From positions 137,083,047-137,147,046 of the forward strand of contig NC_030678.2 of NCBI RefSeq assembly GCF_000004195.4: 64,000 nt of DNA. The letters run 5' to 3'. Below the pieces are notes generated by a model. It made no database searches. It was not told the DNA's origin and saw only the letters and a list, made by a program, of their open reading frames with translations. The first letter of the stretch is position 1. Each line of letters starts with the position of its first letter. Positions 46,694 through 60,252 of the stretch are shown in pieces. Source of the stretch: Xenopus tropicalis (Eukaryota; Chordata; Amphibia; Anura; Pipidae). Both the position numbers and the translations under genes were made by a program.

Positions 46694-49174
46694 ACCCAGG
46701 TAAGATTTATTTTAGCAAAGGGAGTGTGTGTGTGTGTGTATTTCAGCACAGTAATGGTTAAGCTGTAAAACATGCTGAGCAAATTGCAGATAACTCCAGG
46801 GAGGAAGTAGAAGATTATTGCATCTAGTGACAGGGGAAACTCTCAGCAATAAAATTAAATGACAGCTTTAACATCCGCATTTTGCTGCTGCCACTAAGCA
46901 ACAGGTGGGCACCTTGCCATCCAGAATTACATTAAAAAAGTAAGGTGGGTTGTTCAGCAACTACTTACCTGCTACAAATTGTACAATCTACGCAGCTCTG
47001 ACTGCACGTAACATGGCAAGATCAAAGGTGCCCTGCAGTAAAGGGGTTAAAGGGGAACTCCAGCTGAACACTCTAGCATTGTGCATTGATGTGCAGACAT
47101 AAGCATAGCTGTATTCCTAGTGATACAATACATTCATTATACACAAATGGGGAACAAATTGCAAAACATAAACCTACACTGTTACAATTAATAAAGGATA
47201 AATAAAGAACAATGACAAGCTAAATAATCTAATAGGCTGCTGGACCTCTGGGCTGCTACAGTAAGCTCACTATATAAATACAGCATTTCTAGCCATAAAC
47301 CTATTTTGGCTTTAGTTTAATATTAAATAATTGCAATTCCCCCTCTTGGGGTGGCAGGCCCTCACCAGACAAATAAATCCTGTGTATTATGTATTAGAAT
47401 AGGATTTGGATTTTATTATCAGTTGTTTTCTTCGTTACTCTTAATATATTTGCTAAAGGCCCATTATACTGTAAGGATCCCTCATGGTCGCAGGGTCTGC
47501 CCCCACTATAGTTATGCCACTGCCAGAAATCACTACAATAAATATCTTCCTTATTACAATGGGCATTTAAAGCCCTGGGATATTGGTAACATATTACGTT
47601 CGGAGCACACAGCATCTGTACATATAACCATAGACAAGACATTTGGCCCTCTGTAGTACCTGTACCTGCTCCATTCAGTTGCCACCCCCACTTAACTCCT
47701 GGGTGCAGACTCTTCCCTCCTGCAGGGAATACACATCTGATGGTACAGGCACACTGGGCAACTGCAATAAAAACTTTTGCATAGGCTTCAGTTCAGATGA
47801 CAGGACTCAACCCAGAATCTTTGGAATTCTGCACAGCAGCCCTATGCTGGAGGCTAAACTTTGCACTGTTGGTACATATCTTCCCCAGGCATAGTTCTTT
47901 TATTTTTTTCCCCAATGCAAAGCTTTGCCGCGTCAAAACTGCAGAGATTCAGGAAATGCCAAGAGCAGGGAGATGAATATTTTCTTCTTCTTTATGTTAA
48001 AGTTATAGCTAAATAGCATATTGTCATTCAAGCCCATATTTTGTATCATGAGTATCCACAACAGGCCACCCATCCACTATATTCTGCTTTTGGGCTACCC
48101 CATATGCATGCTAGAAACCAAGGCTGTATTCTACAAGGATACCAAGATGGATGGAACAGATAAGAAAATCCAACAGTGAGTCCTTAAGCCGTTTCATCGC
48201 TTTATTTTGGCTTTTGAATTTTTTTTTTTTTGCTCTACAAAAATGTCAACTTTTCCAAATTCCTGACTGGAAAACAAGTCAAATATGAGGACAAAATACA
48301 CCACAGAGAAAATGGTTGCCCAGAGAAGCATCAAACCCCTGGCATCACACGTATGGCACAATTTACATAAAATCATACATGGACCATTAACACACTACAT
48401 ATTTTGTTTAAGCAATAAAACATCAATACAAAAAGCCAGCATTGCAGTAAGGCACAAAAGGATCATCATCATCCCATCTTAAACTCCCATCCCAAATTTG
48501 TCTTGTACACAGATCAAGTTAAGTCTCAGAGAAGAAAAAGGCTGATTGGGTTAAAGGAGGCTTCAAAGCAAGTAGGCACACAATAGTGCTAATCATATCT
48601 GCAATCAATGCACAGGGCTTCTGACATAGCATTGACTAAAATAAATATAGATTTCCTACAAGGTCAGTGTGTGAACCCCAAGCATTCCAGAAATCCACCC
48701 ATTTACACAACACATGCAAAATTTGCCCTTAGCAACCACAGCAACCAATGATATTTTTTCAAGCACTGTTCTACTGAATTAGTGGAAGCTTATGATTGGT
48801 TACTATGTGACCAAGGTAAACTGGCAAGTGTTCAGTATGACCTAGTTATAGTCTAATAAGGTAGGAGAATAAATCCTTGTGGTGTAGATTATATTATTTT
48901 GAATTCCTTTTAATTATTGTGTTTCCTATCACGGCAAATCACAGGTCTGTTAAATTTTCAATGAAGTTAAAGGGGTATAAAATGCTAATATAGGCATTAA
49001 ATGTGTGAATGCAAGTGCAGAGTCAGAAAAACCATAATGCAGTCCAAAGATAAGAAATACTACAGCTTCTGCTCAACACATTTAACGAGATATTTATAAA
49101 AAATAAAAACAATGAACTGGTGATATCAAAGTATTTATATTAAGTACAAAGAGCATGTCATTATTCCCCACGTT
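46694..49174. other. Intergenic and possible distal cd63 3' UTR
   Basis: A GT run is at about 46721-46738. TTTATT at 48201-48206 is an AATAAA on the cd63 strand and could be a distal polyadenylation signal, giving a 3' UTR of about 1.1 kb. No coding match is seen. Confidence 0.4.
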
Positions 49175-49243
49175 AAGGTGGGAAGTGGTATGTGCCATTT
49201 ATTGCCAAATTGCTGTGAGATGGTGCATACCACTTCCCAACTT
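49175..49243 (-). promoter_or_regulatory. cd63: Long hairpin with AATAAA in cd63 3' UTR
   Basis: AAGGTGGGAAGTGGTATG and CATACCACTTCCCAACTT are inverted and extend to a stem of about 24 bp with a few mismatches. On the cd63 strand it starts 48 nt after the stop codon, and an AATAAA (49198-49203) lies at the loop edge. It could be a 3'-end processing or stability element, or simply a small repeat. Confidence 0.5.
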
Positions 49244-49290
49244 GCTAATGCAAGACAAGTGACATCACGGCATTATCCACTGTGGAGCGA

Positions 49291-52200
49291 TCACATGACT
49301 TCGTATCCACTTCGGATTCCCTTCATTAAACAGCAGGCAAAGACGATCCCCAAGATCTATTCAATGAAACCAGAAAAAACAGCATATTTAAAATGGCAAA
49401 ATGTATAAAAAAAAAAAAAAAAAGTCTGTATCAGTTCATAAACTAATTCTTGGAAACATCCTCATATCACAAAAGACCTATAATTGGCGGTTAACTTCTG
49501 TAGAAAACCATGGTATTCTATGGAGCTTCTCTTGTCTGCCGTGCACTCAGCTCTCTAGTGTTACTGGTCCTGTAACAACTGTTTAAGTTATGAAAGTTAA
49601 AAAGACCGCAGGCTAAGGCAATGCAACACAAGAGTTACTGTAACGGTTACATTTGAAATGTGACTTTCTGGACCTTAAAAGGTTATCTCCTTATGTTCCC
49701 CTTTGAGTATGTCTCACACAGCAAGAAGCCACAGGGGTCTGTGTTTGCACAACAGAGAAGCATGGACCTGTATGCTCCATATATTAGCATGACCCCTACT
49801 CAAGCTTGCCCATAGCCTGAAGTGGTAAATTTAGAATCCCTTAATAATAAAAGGAACATCTATGGCAACAACAATGATTTCCATATAAGTTTGCTGTAAC
49901 CTAAACATCTGATGTATAAAAAAAACCACATCCTCATAAGCAGAGGGCACAGAGGTCACCATATTTACTCTTCTATGAGCAACATTAGCCAGAGTGATCT
50001 GATCTTATATTCTGTTCTGTATGGCTCCATGTTTCTCAGAAACTATTTCAAAAGCACCTGCTACACAAGACGTTAAAAGGGCCATTATCCTTTAGATTTC
50101 CTTTGGAAATATAAAGAGGTAATCATTTTCCTTGCATGTAGGCGAGTTACTGGCTCAGCTTGCAGGTTTAGCCTGGCCTAAGCTGCCCTTTGTAGTTGGC
50201 GTGGCAGAAATGGTTCCTATCCCCTCCCACCAAAATATAACCCCCTTAAAAGAATCTATGATGACTTGGCTGTTGTAATTTGTGGCAAGATCAGCAAATG
50301 GGACTTCATAAATAAATCTCTCTTTAGCAGGGGTAGCAGCTCCATAGAATTATTATTCAAATGATGGCAACAATGTTATATGCCTATACCAATTGCAATT
50401 CAGAGGTACACTGTAATGCAGGTTTCAATAAAAGTTAGTGATGTCTTTTGAGGAACTTTCTAAAACTTGCCTATGATGAAAATAAAGTACCCCATGCCTA
50501 AAGACATCAGCAGTCACTTTGGAGCACCCAGGCTAACATGCTTATTTCTCATATGGTAATAGAACTCCTTGTCTAAACTAAAGATTAGGGAGCAGATTAT
50601 TCTCAATATAACAGTAATATTCTGCTGACGCACTTAATTGTAACCACACAAGTTATTTATCAAATGGGTGAGTCCTGGGAGTTTGATAAGAGAACATGTG
50701 AGGGGGTGAGAGGATATAGGCTAAAAAAATATCCTGTATTAAATAAGCCTTTGCAATCCAACGTAGACAGCCTTACCTCAAACAAAGCAATTCCCAGGGC
50801 CACTCCAGCAACAATTCCTACATTTTTCTTCACCCACTGGTCTATTCCGGTTGCGCAGCCCTATTGGATAGAGAAAAGTGTCACCAACATAACACCAGCC
50901 TTGCTCTGGCTTACATACTGGCTATAGAAAGGACACAGCCATTATGAACTTGAGCATGGAAAAAGTTATCTCCATGCTCATTGCTTTTACAGTAATCTGC
51001 TACTTACCTCACTATTTATATTGGCAATTGGACCTTTTCCACAGCCTGCAGTGATGTTCTTACAGCAGGAATCAGGCACAGTGTTTGTACCAGTGAAGGG
51101 AGCATATTGTCTCCAATCAGTTGAGTTGATGGCACCACAGCACTGAAACTGCAATAGCAAACAGACATGTTATGTATCGACATGAAAAGACTGTGCCGAT
51201 CCCCAACTCTTTATACAAGCAGAATACTTACTTCTTTCTGCAAGAGGTCAATGCTATCCGCTATATCCTTGGTGTCATTATAATGGACCATACCATTTTT
51301 AAAGGAGTCCTCAAATGCAGTGCGCAGCTGAAGTACAAACAAGAACAGAGAAAGTTATGGCAGAAAAAACTATTGGTTCACACATCTTTAATGCCCACTT
51401 TGAGAAGACTGTACAGAGAAAGGTAGGTCTTGAGGAGTACTAGATTCCCTGTTTAATGTGTTTTGCACTGGCACACAAGTGCACGCCATAAAGGCATAGA
51501 GTGAACATGGCTTGCACTGTAAGTCTAATACAGTAATAAATAGGTCTGGAATGTTCTATTAGCCCACTGGCAAGTAAAACATACAGCTGATCAATAAAAA
51601 TTCTTAAACTTCTTTCACACGCCAAGAAAGTTAGCATAAACAGACATATAGGGCCCAAAGCAAAATTAAGCCAGTTATAGAGTGGATTCATTCAGCGGCA
51701 GGAGAAGGAAGAAAGGAACCAGAATTACCTTGTCCTTGTAAACATAGGCAGCAATAGCAGCAGCAATCTCAACCAGGAAGATCAGCACCAGCACAACGGC
51801 AAACTGCAATGATAAGAAAAAGCAATAAGTAATTTTTTCCCCCCACATACACTGAAGCAGAATTTCTATTCCTTCCTGCATGTATATTTTGGAGTCATCA
51901 ATTATCTTCACTTCCTATCTAGATATGTATCAAGCATGGACTTGTTTTGTCAAAAGCAGGTATTTTACACTTTTATGTGTATGCTTCAGAAGTACTAGCA
52001 CAGTTCTAGAAGCTGCAGTGTCAGTCATTTAAGCTGAAATTGGGCTATAGGGCACAAATATACATAGCAGATAACCTGTGTAGAATATAATGGATTTGGG
52101 GTTAGTGGCATCCAGGAGGTGTGCCTACTACTAGAAGAGAAACACAGGGCTTAAAACACCACTGCCGGCCTATTTCTGCTGGTAAATACTACTCATTGAG

Positions 52201-52766
52201 AAGTGGAGTTTAACCATCTGTACTCAAGAATGCCTTAGAGGTCCATCTGTCACAGCTCCTTGTTCTTTGTATGTGGCCCTTTCCATTCAGTAACATAAGC
52301 AGTGGCCTCAAGTGACAATTATGCCTCTTTACAGAACCATAGGCTACTGCCACGTGGGTGATTCTTGGCACAGAAGCCAAGAAGCTGTCTCAATGCCCCT
52401 AAACGCTTCTCTATGTGCCTGTTCTAGGAGCCATTGCATCAGCCCTGTTGCAGACAAACACCCATGTGTAGCAGTAGCCACAGAGTGAAAACCCCTCATA
52501 TAAAATAGGGCATTTGTTGCCAGGAAATTGTAATAAAGCACCTATAAATTGAGAAAAAAGTTAAAACCATTTCTTACCGTTGTCACCATGCAGTAGTTCT
52601 CTTTTAGTGCTCCACAGCAGCCAAAGAAGGCAATTAAAAAGATGACAACACCCACTACGATGATGACTATGGGAGCTCCAGAGGAGGTGGCATTCTTCAT
52701 GATAAGAGTGTGGTTAAGCTGGATTTGCACGTATATCCCGATCGCAATGAGAGCAATGCCACACAC
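49291..52766 (-). CDS. cd63: CD63 antigen (tetraspanin-30), 5' end not found
   Basis: Six minus-strand exons join in phase 0: 52578-52766, 51729-51803, 51232-51327, 51008-51148, 50777-50860 and 49291-49356 (TGA). They encode the C-terminal 216 residues of about 238. Visible in order are the end of TM1 and small loop (with LNHT and KNATS glycosylation sites), TM2, FFGCCGALKENYC, TM3 (VLVLIFLVEIAAAIAAY), and the large loop with FQCCGA, PDSCC, AGCG and further NDT, NST and NIT sites. TM4 and the tail GIRSGYEVM follow. GYEVM is the CD63 lysosomal sorting signal. In the family it is a late-endosome, lysosome and exosome membrane organiser. The first coding exon (about 22 residues) was not found up to 64000. 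It converges with rdh5. Confidence 0.95.
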
Positions 52767-54083
52767 CTAAAAAACAAACCAATCGGAAGATGAGTATCTG
52801 CACAACACGTAAATGTACAGGCCGTGCTAATGTGGCCCTCTTGGATGCGTATAACTGCAACTGAGCAGAACAATTTAATAACGGCCATTTGTAATAACGG
52901 CACAAAAGGGCAGAGGTTGTTGTGCCGTTTCGTTCCTACTGGGCTCATTATGCAGGGAAAACAAAGCAGCTTTTGTAGCACTTTCCTCTCAAACTGACAG
53001 AGCAAGAAAAACAAGTAATGCCAGTGCTGCCAAACCCTTCATGCAAACTCTTCAATTAGCCATTTTGTATTTAACCGTATAAATAGTATTCTAAAGGTTT
53101 GAATGAGAGGAGCATGGGATGCTGGATCGCCTTTTAGTGCTGCTTTCACTATAGAAAACTGAACACACACAATACAATAGGTGCAGCAATGTCTCTGACA
53201 TCATTTATTTAAGTCATAAAGACTTACCTTTAATCAGAGTGTAGGTGTGGGGATGTGGGTGTGAGGGTGTTGCCATACTGAAAAATTACTCCACCCCCTA
53301 GGGAGCCAGACTCCCTAATGCTGACTAACTGAGCATTCACTACTAGGTAAAGAAAGTGGTCAGAACCCCCCTAGACGGGGAAGTGACCATACCAGTGAAT
53401 CTCTTGTGCAAGAACAGAAAGTGACTGAAAACAATGTATGTTCTCTAGCAAACTGACCTAATGCAACTTGCACCATTGCTGTGGGGAGTTTCTTGCGCAA
53501 CATTTGCTTCCTCATTTTTAGAGGAGAATCACATGAAAGAGAAACAGTGAGCTGGTGTCATGATGTTATTCTCACTGAGACCATAAAGGCCCAGGCTCAC
53601 AGGGAGATTAGTAGCCTGCAACAAATCTGCACTACCTCGGGCAACTAATCCCCCTGAAATGCTTTCCCACCGCTGATCATGTAAATCTCCAGTGGGAAAA
53701 CATACGCATTACCTGAAGTTTCCTTGTGGGGACTTTGTTAGTCACTGGTGGTAAGTCACCGATGTTTTCCAATAACCAGTAGAAAAGGATTTGGGAGAGA
53801 CTAGTCGCCCACGGTAGTGCAGATTTATTGCCATGGCCAAGCCTTGAGAGGGGTAATAATAGGTGCTTTGGTGGCACTCATGGATTACTGATGAGTGTCT
53901 GGGCTGCATTTCTGGTAAGATAAACTGCCTCAGGGCAGGAAAGTCATCTTCCTTTTTAAAAGATCTCCAGACTTCTGAAATAATGCTGCAAGCCAGCTGA
54001 TTAAAGCTGAGAATTGACTCAAAAGACCCAAAGAACAGAAATAAAGAAATAATCACCGCTTTCAACTACAATTACACATAACT
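52767..54083. other. cd63 intron or upstream, includes a dispersed repeat
   Basis: A repeat of the type GGCAACTAATCCCCCTGAAATG lies at about 53590-53850 and has a diverged relative at 15260-15350. No coding segment with a proper donor for cd63 was found. Confidence 0.45.
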
Positions 54084-54775
54084 TTAAAAGGAGGACTACA
54101 CCCCCCACAGCTATAAAAGCCCCCTTAACTGACCTGCCTTGACCACCCCCCTCACCTCTCCCTTATCGCATACTCTAAAGCTGGCCATACACGTGGCGAT
54201 CTCACGATGTTTCGTACGACCGTCGGTCGCACGAAACATCGTCAGATCCGCCACACACCATTCAGGGCTGAATCGGCAGGTAAGGAGGTAGAAACAATAG
54301 GATTTCTACCTCCTTCTGCCGATTCAGCTCTGAAGGGAGAATTTTGGTCAGGCGCCTTCTATGGCGCCCGATCAAAATTTTCTAACTTGCCCGATCGGCG
54401 AGCCGACCGATTTCAGCAGCTTCCTGCGATATCGGTCGGCTCGCTGACATGCCATACACGCACCGATTATCGTACGAAACGAGGTTTCGTACGATAATAT
54501 CGGTGCGTGTATGGCCACCTTAACTTAGGAAATCAGCTTCAAGTGCACATGCTCAAGCAGGGTCCATGTCGGCGGTGACACACAAAGCTTCTACAATTCA
54601 ACAGAAGATGTCTCCCAGGTACGCAGCTGCACTGCTCTGGATTTTTAGGTTGGGGTTTGCGACAGGGGTGGCTGTTTAAGATACAGAGTATGTGATGGGG
54701 GGGGGGGGGGGTGAGGGGGTTAAGGCAGGCCCAGTTAAGGAGGCTTTTATTGCTGGGGGTGTAGTTCTCCTTTAA
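54084..54775. repeat. TTAA-flanked MITE split by a younger MITE
   Basis: The left end TTAAAAGGAGGACTACACCC and right end GGTGTAGTTCTCCTTTAA are inverted. Next inward, GCCCCCTTAACTG pairs with CAGTTAAGGAGGC. It has TTAA at each border, so T2-like. It is interrupted at 54179-54520. A G run of about 15 is at 54697-54711. Confidence 0.75.
54179..54520. repeat. GGCCATACACG-family MITE, nested, TAA target
   Basis: 342 bp from AGCTGGCCATACACG to CGTGTATGGCCACCT, with TAA at 54176-54178 and 54521-54523. It closely resembles the inverse of 31735-32066. A 96-codon open frame in each is nearly the same, but this follows from recent shared ancestry of the copies. Confidence 0.88.
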
Positions 54776-57700
54776 AATTATTGAACATTTTTAATGTTTT
54801 TCATTAAGCAAAAAAGATATATCAGGGTGGAGAACCCCCTTAACAGGATTCCTAGAATGACTCTGCATTCCGGATGTAAGATCCTTATCATCTCCCACAA
54901 GGCTCCTCCCTGGTTACACCTTTACTATCAGTAGTGAATAAGTCATTCTGGACAAGGAAGTGCAGGGTGATGTCATGGAAGACATGGCAAGCCAAGAGGG
55001 GACGTAAATAGCACTCTCTTCTTAACTTAATACATAGACAGACAATACCATAAGCCTGCTCTCACTAAGGGAACCCCTTGCATGAATAGGGTTCCCACCC
55101 ATCTGGTAATTAACCAGTCTAGTCAGCAAATTATTGGCTATGGCAGGGCCGGTATTACAAATTTACTGGAAATATAATGGCTGGTAAATCTGTAATTTCC
55201 CCTCTTTCCTAAGGTCCACCTGCTGCTCAGGGAGCAGAATAGAGGATAAGGAAGGGCCAATAACTCCAAAACAAAAAACTGCACAAAAACCAAAGGATTG
55301 CGACTTCCTGACAATACTTCATTTGAAGTTGTTGGACACAAAGCAAATAGAGGTATATAAAGTATCCTCACTTTTCAGTGTGTTACAGGAGAGAGCAGCG
55401 CGTGCAGTTTAAAGTAGGAGGGTGCGGTTGAGTCAATAGTTGCAGAAAGTAAAGCTTCTTGTATTTAGCAAAGAGAAGATAAGGAGCCACTTAAATATTA
55501 AGAGAAATGACACAGGGTTTGCTTAGTCCTCTTTCCATTTTAAAATTTACCCTTCATTTGGCCACTGAGAATCACAGGAATGCAATAATGATTCTTGCCT
55601 GAAAATGCACAAGCACCTACCAGGCGATACATTTAGGGGGTCAGTAGTGGGTGATTTTGCGCATTCCCCTGCCGAAATCAGGAAGCCCCAGAATAAAAAC
55701 CCATGTTAAACAAAAACCATGAAGCCTTTCCTGTAAATATTAAACTCAACCAATAAGAAGTGGGTAGGTTGTATGCAGATATATATACTCACACTTTACT
55801 GCCTATGGAAGGCTTCAAACATACGTCTCTTTGAAACATATGATGTTCAACTCAAGTGAATCTACCTTTAGAGGGCTCCTGTTTTTGTGATACATGTAGT
55901 AGCTGGAGACATGAAGCGCACTGCAGAGTGTGACTACCTGATTTTCCCAAGCATTACTGGGCAGGAATCACAGATTTTGGTGCTGATTTACAGACAGACA
56001 CTGTTGCCAACAGCAAATATTTAGAAATTATTTTTAAACAATCTTCTATATGTAAGAAAAACACCAAGTTCAATTCTATCGCCTTCTTTAACTCCACTTA
56101 CATTAATTTAGTGTTTTAATGCATATATATGTCAATGGGCAAAATATTATTGTAACATTAGAGATCCTTATGAAACATTTTTAAGACCCGATCAATGACA
56201 ATAACCTGGGGACTGCGCATAAAATATTAGCACTGGCTTATACATAAAGAAGTATATTCTCCAGAGTGTACCTAGAGCTTTATCTACAAACATTTCTTGC
56301 TAGAGGGTGAGCAATGGCCTTTGTTCCACCAGCAACCCGCCAAGGGCACACAGACATGCCTCCTACCCAAAGAATAAAAGCAACAGGAGCGTTCTTTAGA
56401 CAGCCTCGTATATTACAGTAACAGCAGGAAATGAAAGGTTACAGTGAATCCTCGCTAGTGCAACAGTTACACATCCTCCCAAACACTTATTGCATCAATT
56501 TAAAACATAACAGCCTAGAAATCTTTTGCTTTGTTATTTGCCTGCTGTGTGCACAGGGGCTTCCCAACATTCATCTTCCATGATGAGACTCCTTCGCTAG
56601 TAATTACAATAGGCTCCTGCTGACATTGTTTATATGATCCCAGCAAAATAACATTTGGTAGCGCAGAGGTCTTAAATGACTCAATCATTTTGGTTTGGGA
56701 CAAATATACCCAGTTAAAATTGTAATGCAACAACACTACCAATCTGCAAATAGGGTTTAACTATATTTGTTCCCTAAGGCAGACAGTGAAGACAGAATGG
56801 AGGCAGAATGCACAAAACATATCCCCTTCCAGGATATTTGTGAGCTCAGTTAGTTTTGCATTGCTTGCTATAGCAGAGACCTACAAAATCCGGCAGCATC
56901 TAGCTATAATCTGGGTTTTTGTGCACACAGCCAGCAAGAGGTAATGTTGAAGTGGAGTTCTCCCTTTATGGGTCAATGCACACCTAACACTAGAAATCAA
57001 GAGATCAGAACTGTGTACACTATATCGACTCCATTAGCTATATTTAATTTACTTTCACTTTCCCTCCCTAGAAATATTCCATTACACACATGCACAGCTG
57101 ATTCATCTACATATTTTATTTATATTATATTATTAATGTCTGTGAGCTGCCATACCCCCTTGGCTATGTAACACAGACACAATAGCAGTGCTCCACTGCT
57201 TTTATGCAGTCACACCTAAACAAAGGTTTTAAAGGGGAAATTCAAGTTGAAGATTAACAGAATTAACAGAATTAATCCAAATGATGTAGACAGCGATATT
57301 CAAAAACAATTTTCAAATTGTCTTGTGTGTGTGTTTGAATTATTTAAGTATATTGATGTGCACTGGTCAGGTTTGGAATTTTGTGGCAACTACAGAAGAC
57401 AAGGGAAAGTTGTTACATATAATTTTCATAACCAACAAAGAGAGTTCTCTCAATTTAAGGCTTGGAATTTTAACAGCTATGTCATTGCTAGAGTCTAACT
57501 ACCCTAAGCAACCAGGAAGTAGCTGAAAAATCAGAACGGAAAAGAGCCAACACTAATTCTATGACCACAACAGCCAGACAGAATTTTCAGTAGCAAACTA
57601 AAAAAGGCAGCATATCTCTATGTATATACACTCATCTCTCTCTATGAGTATAAGTTACTACACACACATTATATATATGGTATGTATATATGTATATGTA

Positions 57701-59389
57701 TATATGGTTGTTTCCAGAAAACAATAGAATCTCAGTTTCAATTCGATAAGTTATCTTTGTACTGTTGGGATTAAATATAGAAAATTATAAATTATATAAT
57801 GATTTGCTAATCATCCCATTACATTGTCCCAACCAGCAAGCATGTAGTTCTGCAAGCTGTTACACCGTAACCCATGGTCTCCTATCATACAGACTTCGCC
57901 CAAAGCTAATGAAACCTGCTGCACTGTACTGTGGGAACTGTGTGCTAGGGCGGCTCCTCTGTGTCTGACACGTCTGACTGGCTGCCAGCCATGCCCTTAA
58001 CTGGCAGCACTCATTCCCATCCTTCCGCCAGCTGCACCCAAGCCATGTGCACAAGCAGTCTTCCCAGGTTTTATCATTTTTTCTGCTGCAGGCCTTGATA
58101 GCACAGGATGGGAAGCTGAAAGCTCTCAAACTGATTAGAGAGTCAGTACTGGGCGAGACCATGCTTTTGTGCCCTCCTCCATTATGCAAGGAAGGACTGC
58201 TCTTCTGTTACCCCCCATATCTAAGAAGGGACCATTGCATAAAAAAAGAAACACCCTCAGTAATCCATCTCACTTTACTGGTTCAGTTCAAGGTATGGGC
58301 AGCATATACTAAATGCTATTATGACTACTGCAGCTCTTTTACCATAAAAATCATCTGAGAAAACTAAATTACGCAGCAAAAGTTGGCAAACCAGTTTACA
58401 GCTAGGAATGTCACATTTCAGCTCTTAGGGGCATGTGACAATAATATGAGAAAAGGTTATGGTTTAGTCAAAGTTTCCGAAATTTGTTTTGAAAGAAATA
58501 CATTACAACTGGGAGAAGGTTCCAGTGACTATCAGTGGACACTCATTACTGACAGTTAGCCCTAAAACATCACTGATCTGTACACCCTAACGGTCTTTCA
58601 AAATAATAGAATGACACAAACCTCTATCTACAGATGGGGTGCTCAAAGGCATTCATAAGGGGTTACTTGCTCAGAAACTACAGAATCTTTAATTGGATTA
58701 TATTGTAAGACAAGCCTTATATTGTTTTCATGACAGTCCCCCTTTAAAAATCGGATATGACTGCATCATAAGACATCTGCACCTTATCTTTTAATGTGAC
58801 AGCAGTCTGATAGGGGTTCTGCCTAGTGTTTGGCTGCATACAGCACCTAACTCTGAGACGGTCACACCTGTCCTCAGTTAACCCTGCCCGCAAGCACATA
58901 TGTACAGAAATCATGGACTGCAGCAACATATGGACGCCAATGCTCTAAACCTCATGATTTATGTACAGTGGCTATTCCCAGCTGCAGCTTTATTGCAGTC
59001 ATAAGTCTACTCAGCTATTGGCAGAGCAGGGCTCATTAGCAGCCATGGAGCTTTTTAGGGGGATACACTAAAGTGCACATTACTGGGATAATGTGATCTT
59101 GTTTTTAAAAACATAAACCTCTTATCTGCTCTGCAATAGTACAAGATAATCTTGTCTTTACCCTTGTATCCTAAATCAGTGTTTATCATTGAACAAGCCA
59201 CTGTTTAACACAATGGAATCCAATGCAGTCTGGCTCAAAACCACCTTTCTATCTGGCAATACATCATGCATGACACTTACCCTTTCACTCAGTGAATGGG
59301 CCTGCTCCCATGTAATGGGCCTCCAAAGGTAGAGCTAAACAGTGGGGCTATGGTTGGCCAATTCACTACCACTCCCCAGCTGCCTAATG
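54776..59389. other. cd63 upstream or intron, little recognised
   Basis: AT-rich sequence with TATG/TATA simple repeats at about 57660-57707. No coding exon, no named repeat terminus and no CpG island were recognised. Confidence 0.45.
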
Positions 59390-59397
59390 TTCTAGAC

Positions 59398-60244
59398 CAG
59401 TGCTGTCCAACTTCTGTGGTACCGAGGTCTGGAATTTTTCCGGCATCCATGGTGGAGGGCCGATAATGGAAGCTAGTTTTGACCACTCCCCTTTTTAAAA
59501 CCACACCCACTTGAAACCACACCCATGTTATCGCATGACCATACCCATATTAATGGTGGTAATACAGCAAAAACCTGCCATACTCTGCCTTCCCTACCCT
59601 GCCTGTGTGTGCCATACTCTCCCTTCACCACCCTGCCTGTGTGTGCCATTCTCTGCCTTCCCTACCCTGCCTGTGTGTGCCATTCTCTCCCTTCACTACC
59701 CTGCCTGTGTGTGCCATTCTCTGCCTTCCTTACCCTGCCTGTGTGTGCGCCATACTCTGCCTGTCCTATGCTGCCTGTGTGTATGGCACATACTGGCAGC
59801 ATAGGGCAGGCAGAGTATGGCACACACTGACGCAATGCTGGCACCACTCCTACAGTCTGCGCAATAACTATATATTAAAAAACTTTTTTAATTGCAGTAC
59901 CACCACAGTATATGTTCTTTTTATAGTGTGCAGGGTTTATTTGTGGGTTTCTACTGCTCCTACAGTCTGTCTGAGGTGTGAACAGGTGAACAATGTGGGT
60001 GATTAAAGCCTGAGCCTGAGGTGTGAACACTGCAGGGGGTGAACAATGCAGAGATTAAAAGGTGTGAACAACACAGGGGATTACATTTTTAAACAATACA
60101 GGGGGTTTACAGCCTGAATCTGAGGTGTTAACCATGCAAGGGGCCAGTACTGATACCATTTAAAGCTTACACAAAGGTAAGCCATCAAAGCAGCTAGACA
60201 GGTGGGGGGCCACACAGAGGGGGGTCGCCAGTTGGACAACACTG
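59398..60244. mobile_element. hAT-type non-autonomous element, 847 bp
   Basis: The left end CAGTGCTGTCCAACTTC and right end, inverted, CAGTGTTGTCCAACTGG. Exact 8-bp duplications TTCTAGAC flank it (59390-59397 and 60245-60252). These are hAT characters. Inside is a 34-bp-period minisatellite and no transposase. It lies in the cd63 upstream or intronic region. Confidence 0.88.
59585..59782. repeat. 34-bp minisatellite, about six units
   Basis: Units follow CTGCCTTCCCTACCCTGCCT then GTGTGTGCCATACT, 34 bp each, the fifth 36 bp. The last unit is followed by an inverted partial copy (CAGCATAGGGCAGGCAGAG). Open frames through it exist in several frames because 34 is not a multiple of three. Confidence 0.92.
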
Positions 60245-60252
60245 TTCTAGAC

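Noticed and set aside
59511..60006. Cysteine-rich open frames in three overlapping reading frames
   Set aside because: They read through the 34-bp minisatellite; every frame repeats because 34 is not a multiple of three. No gene context.
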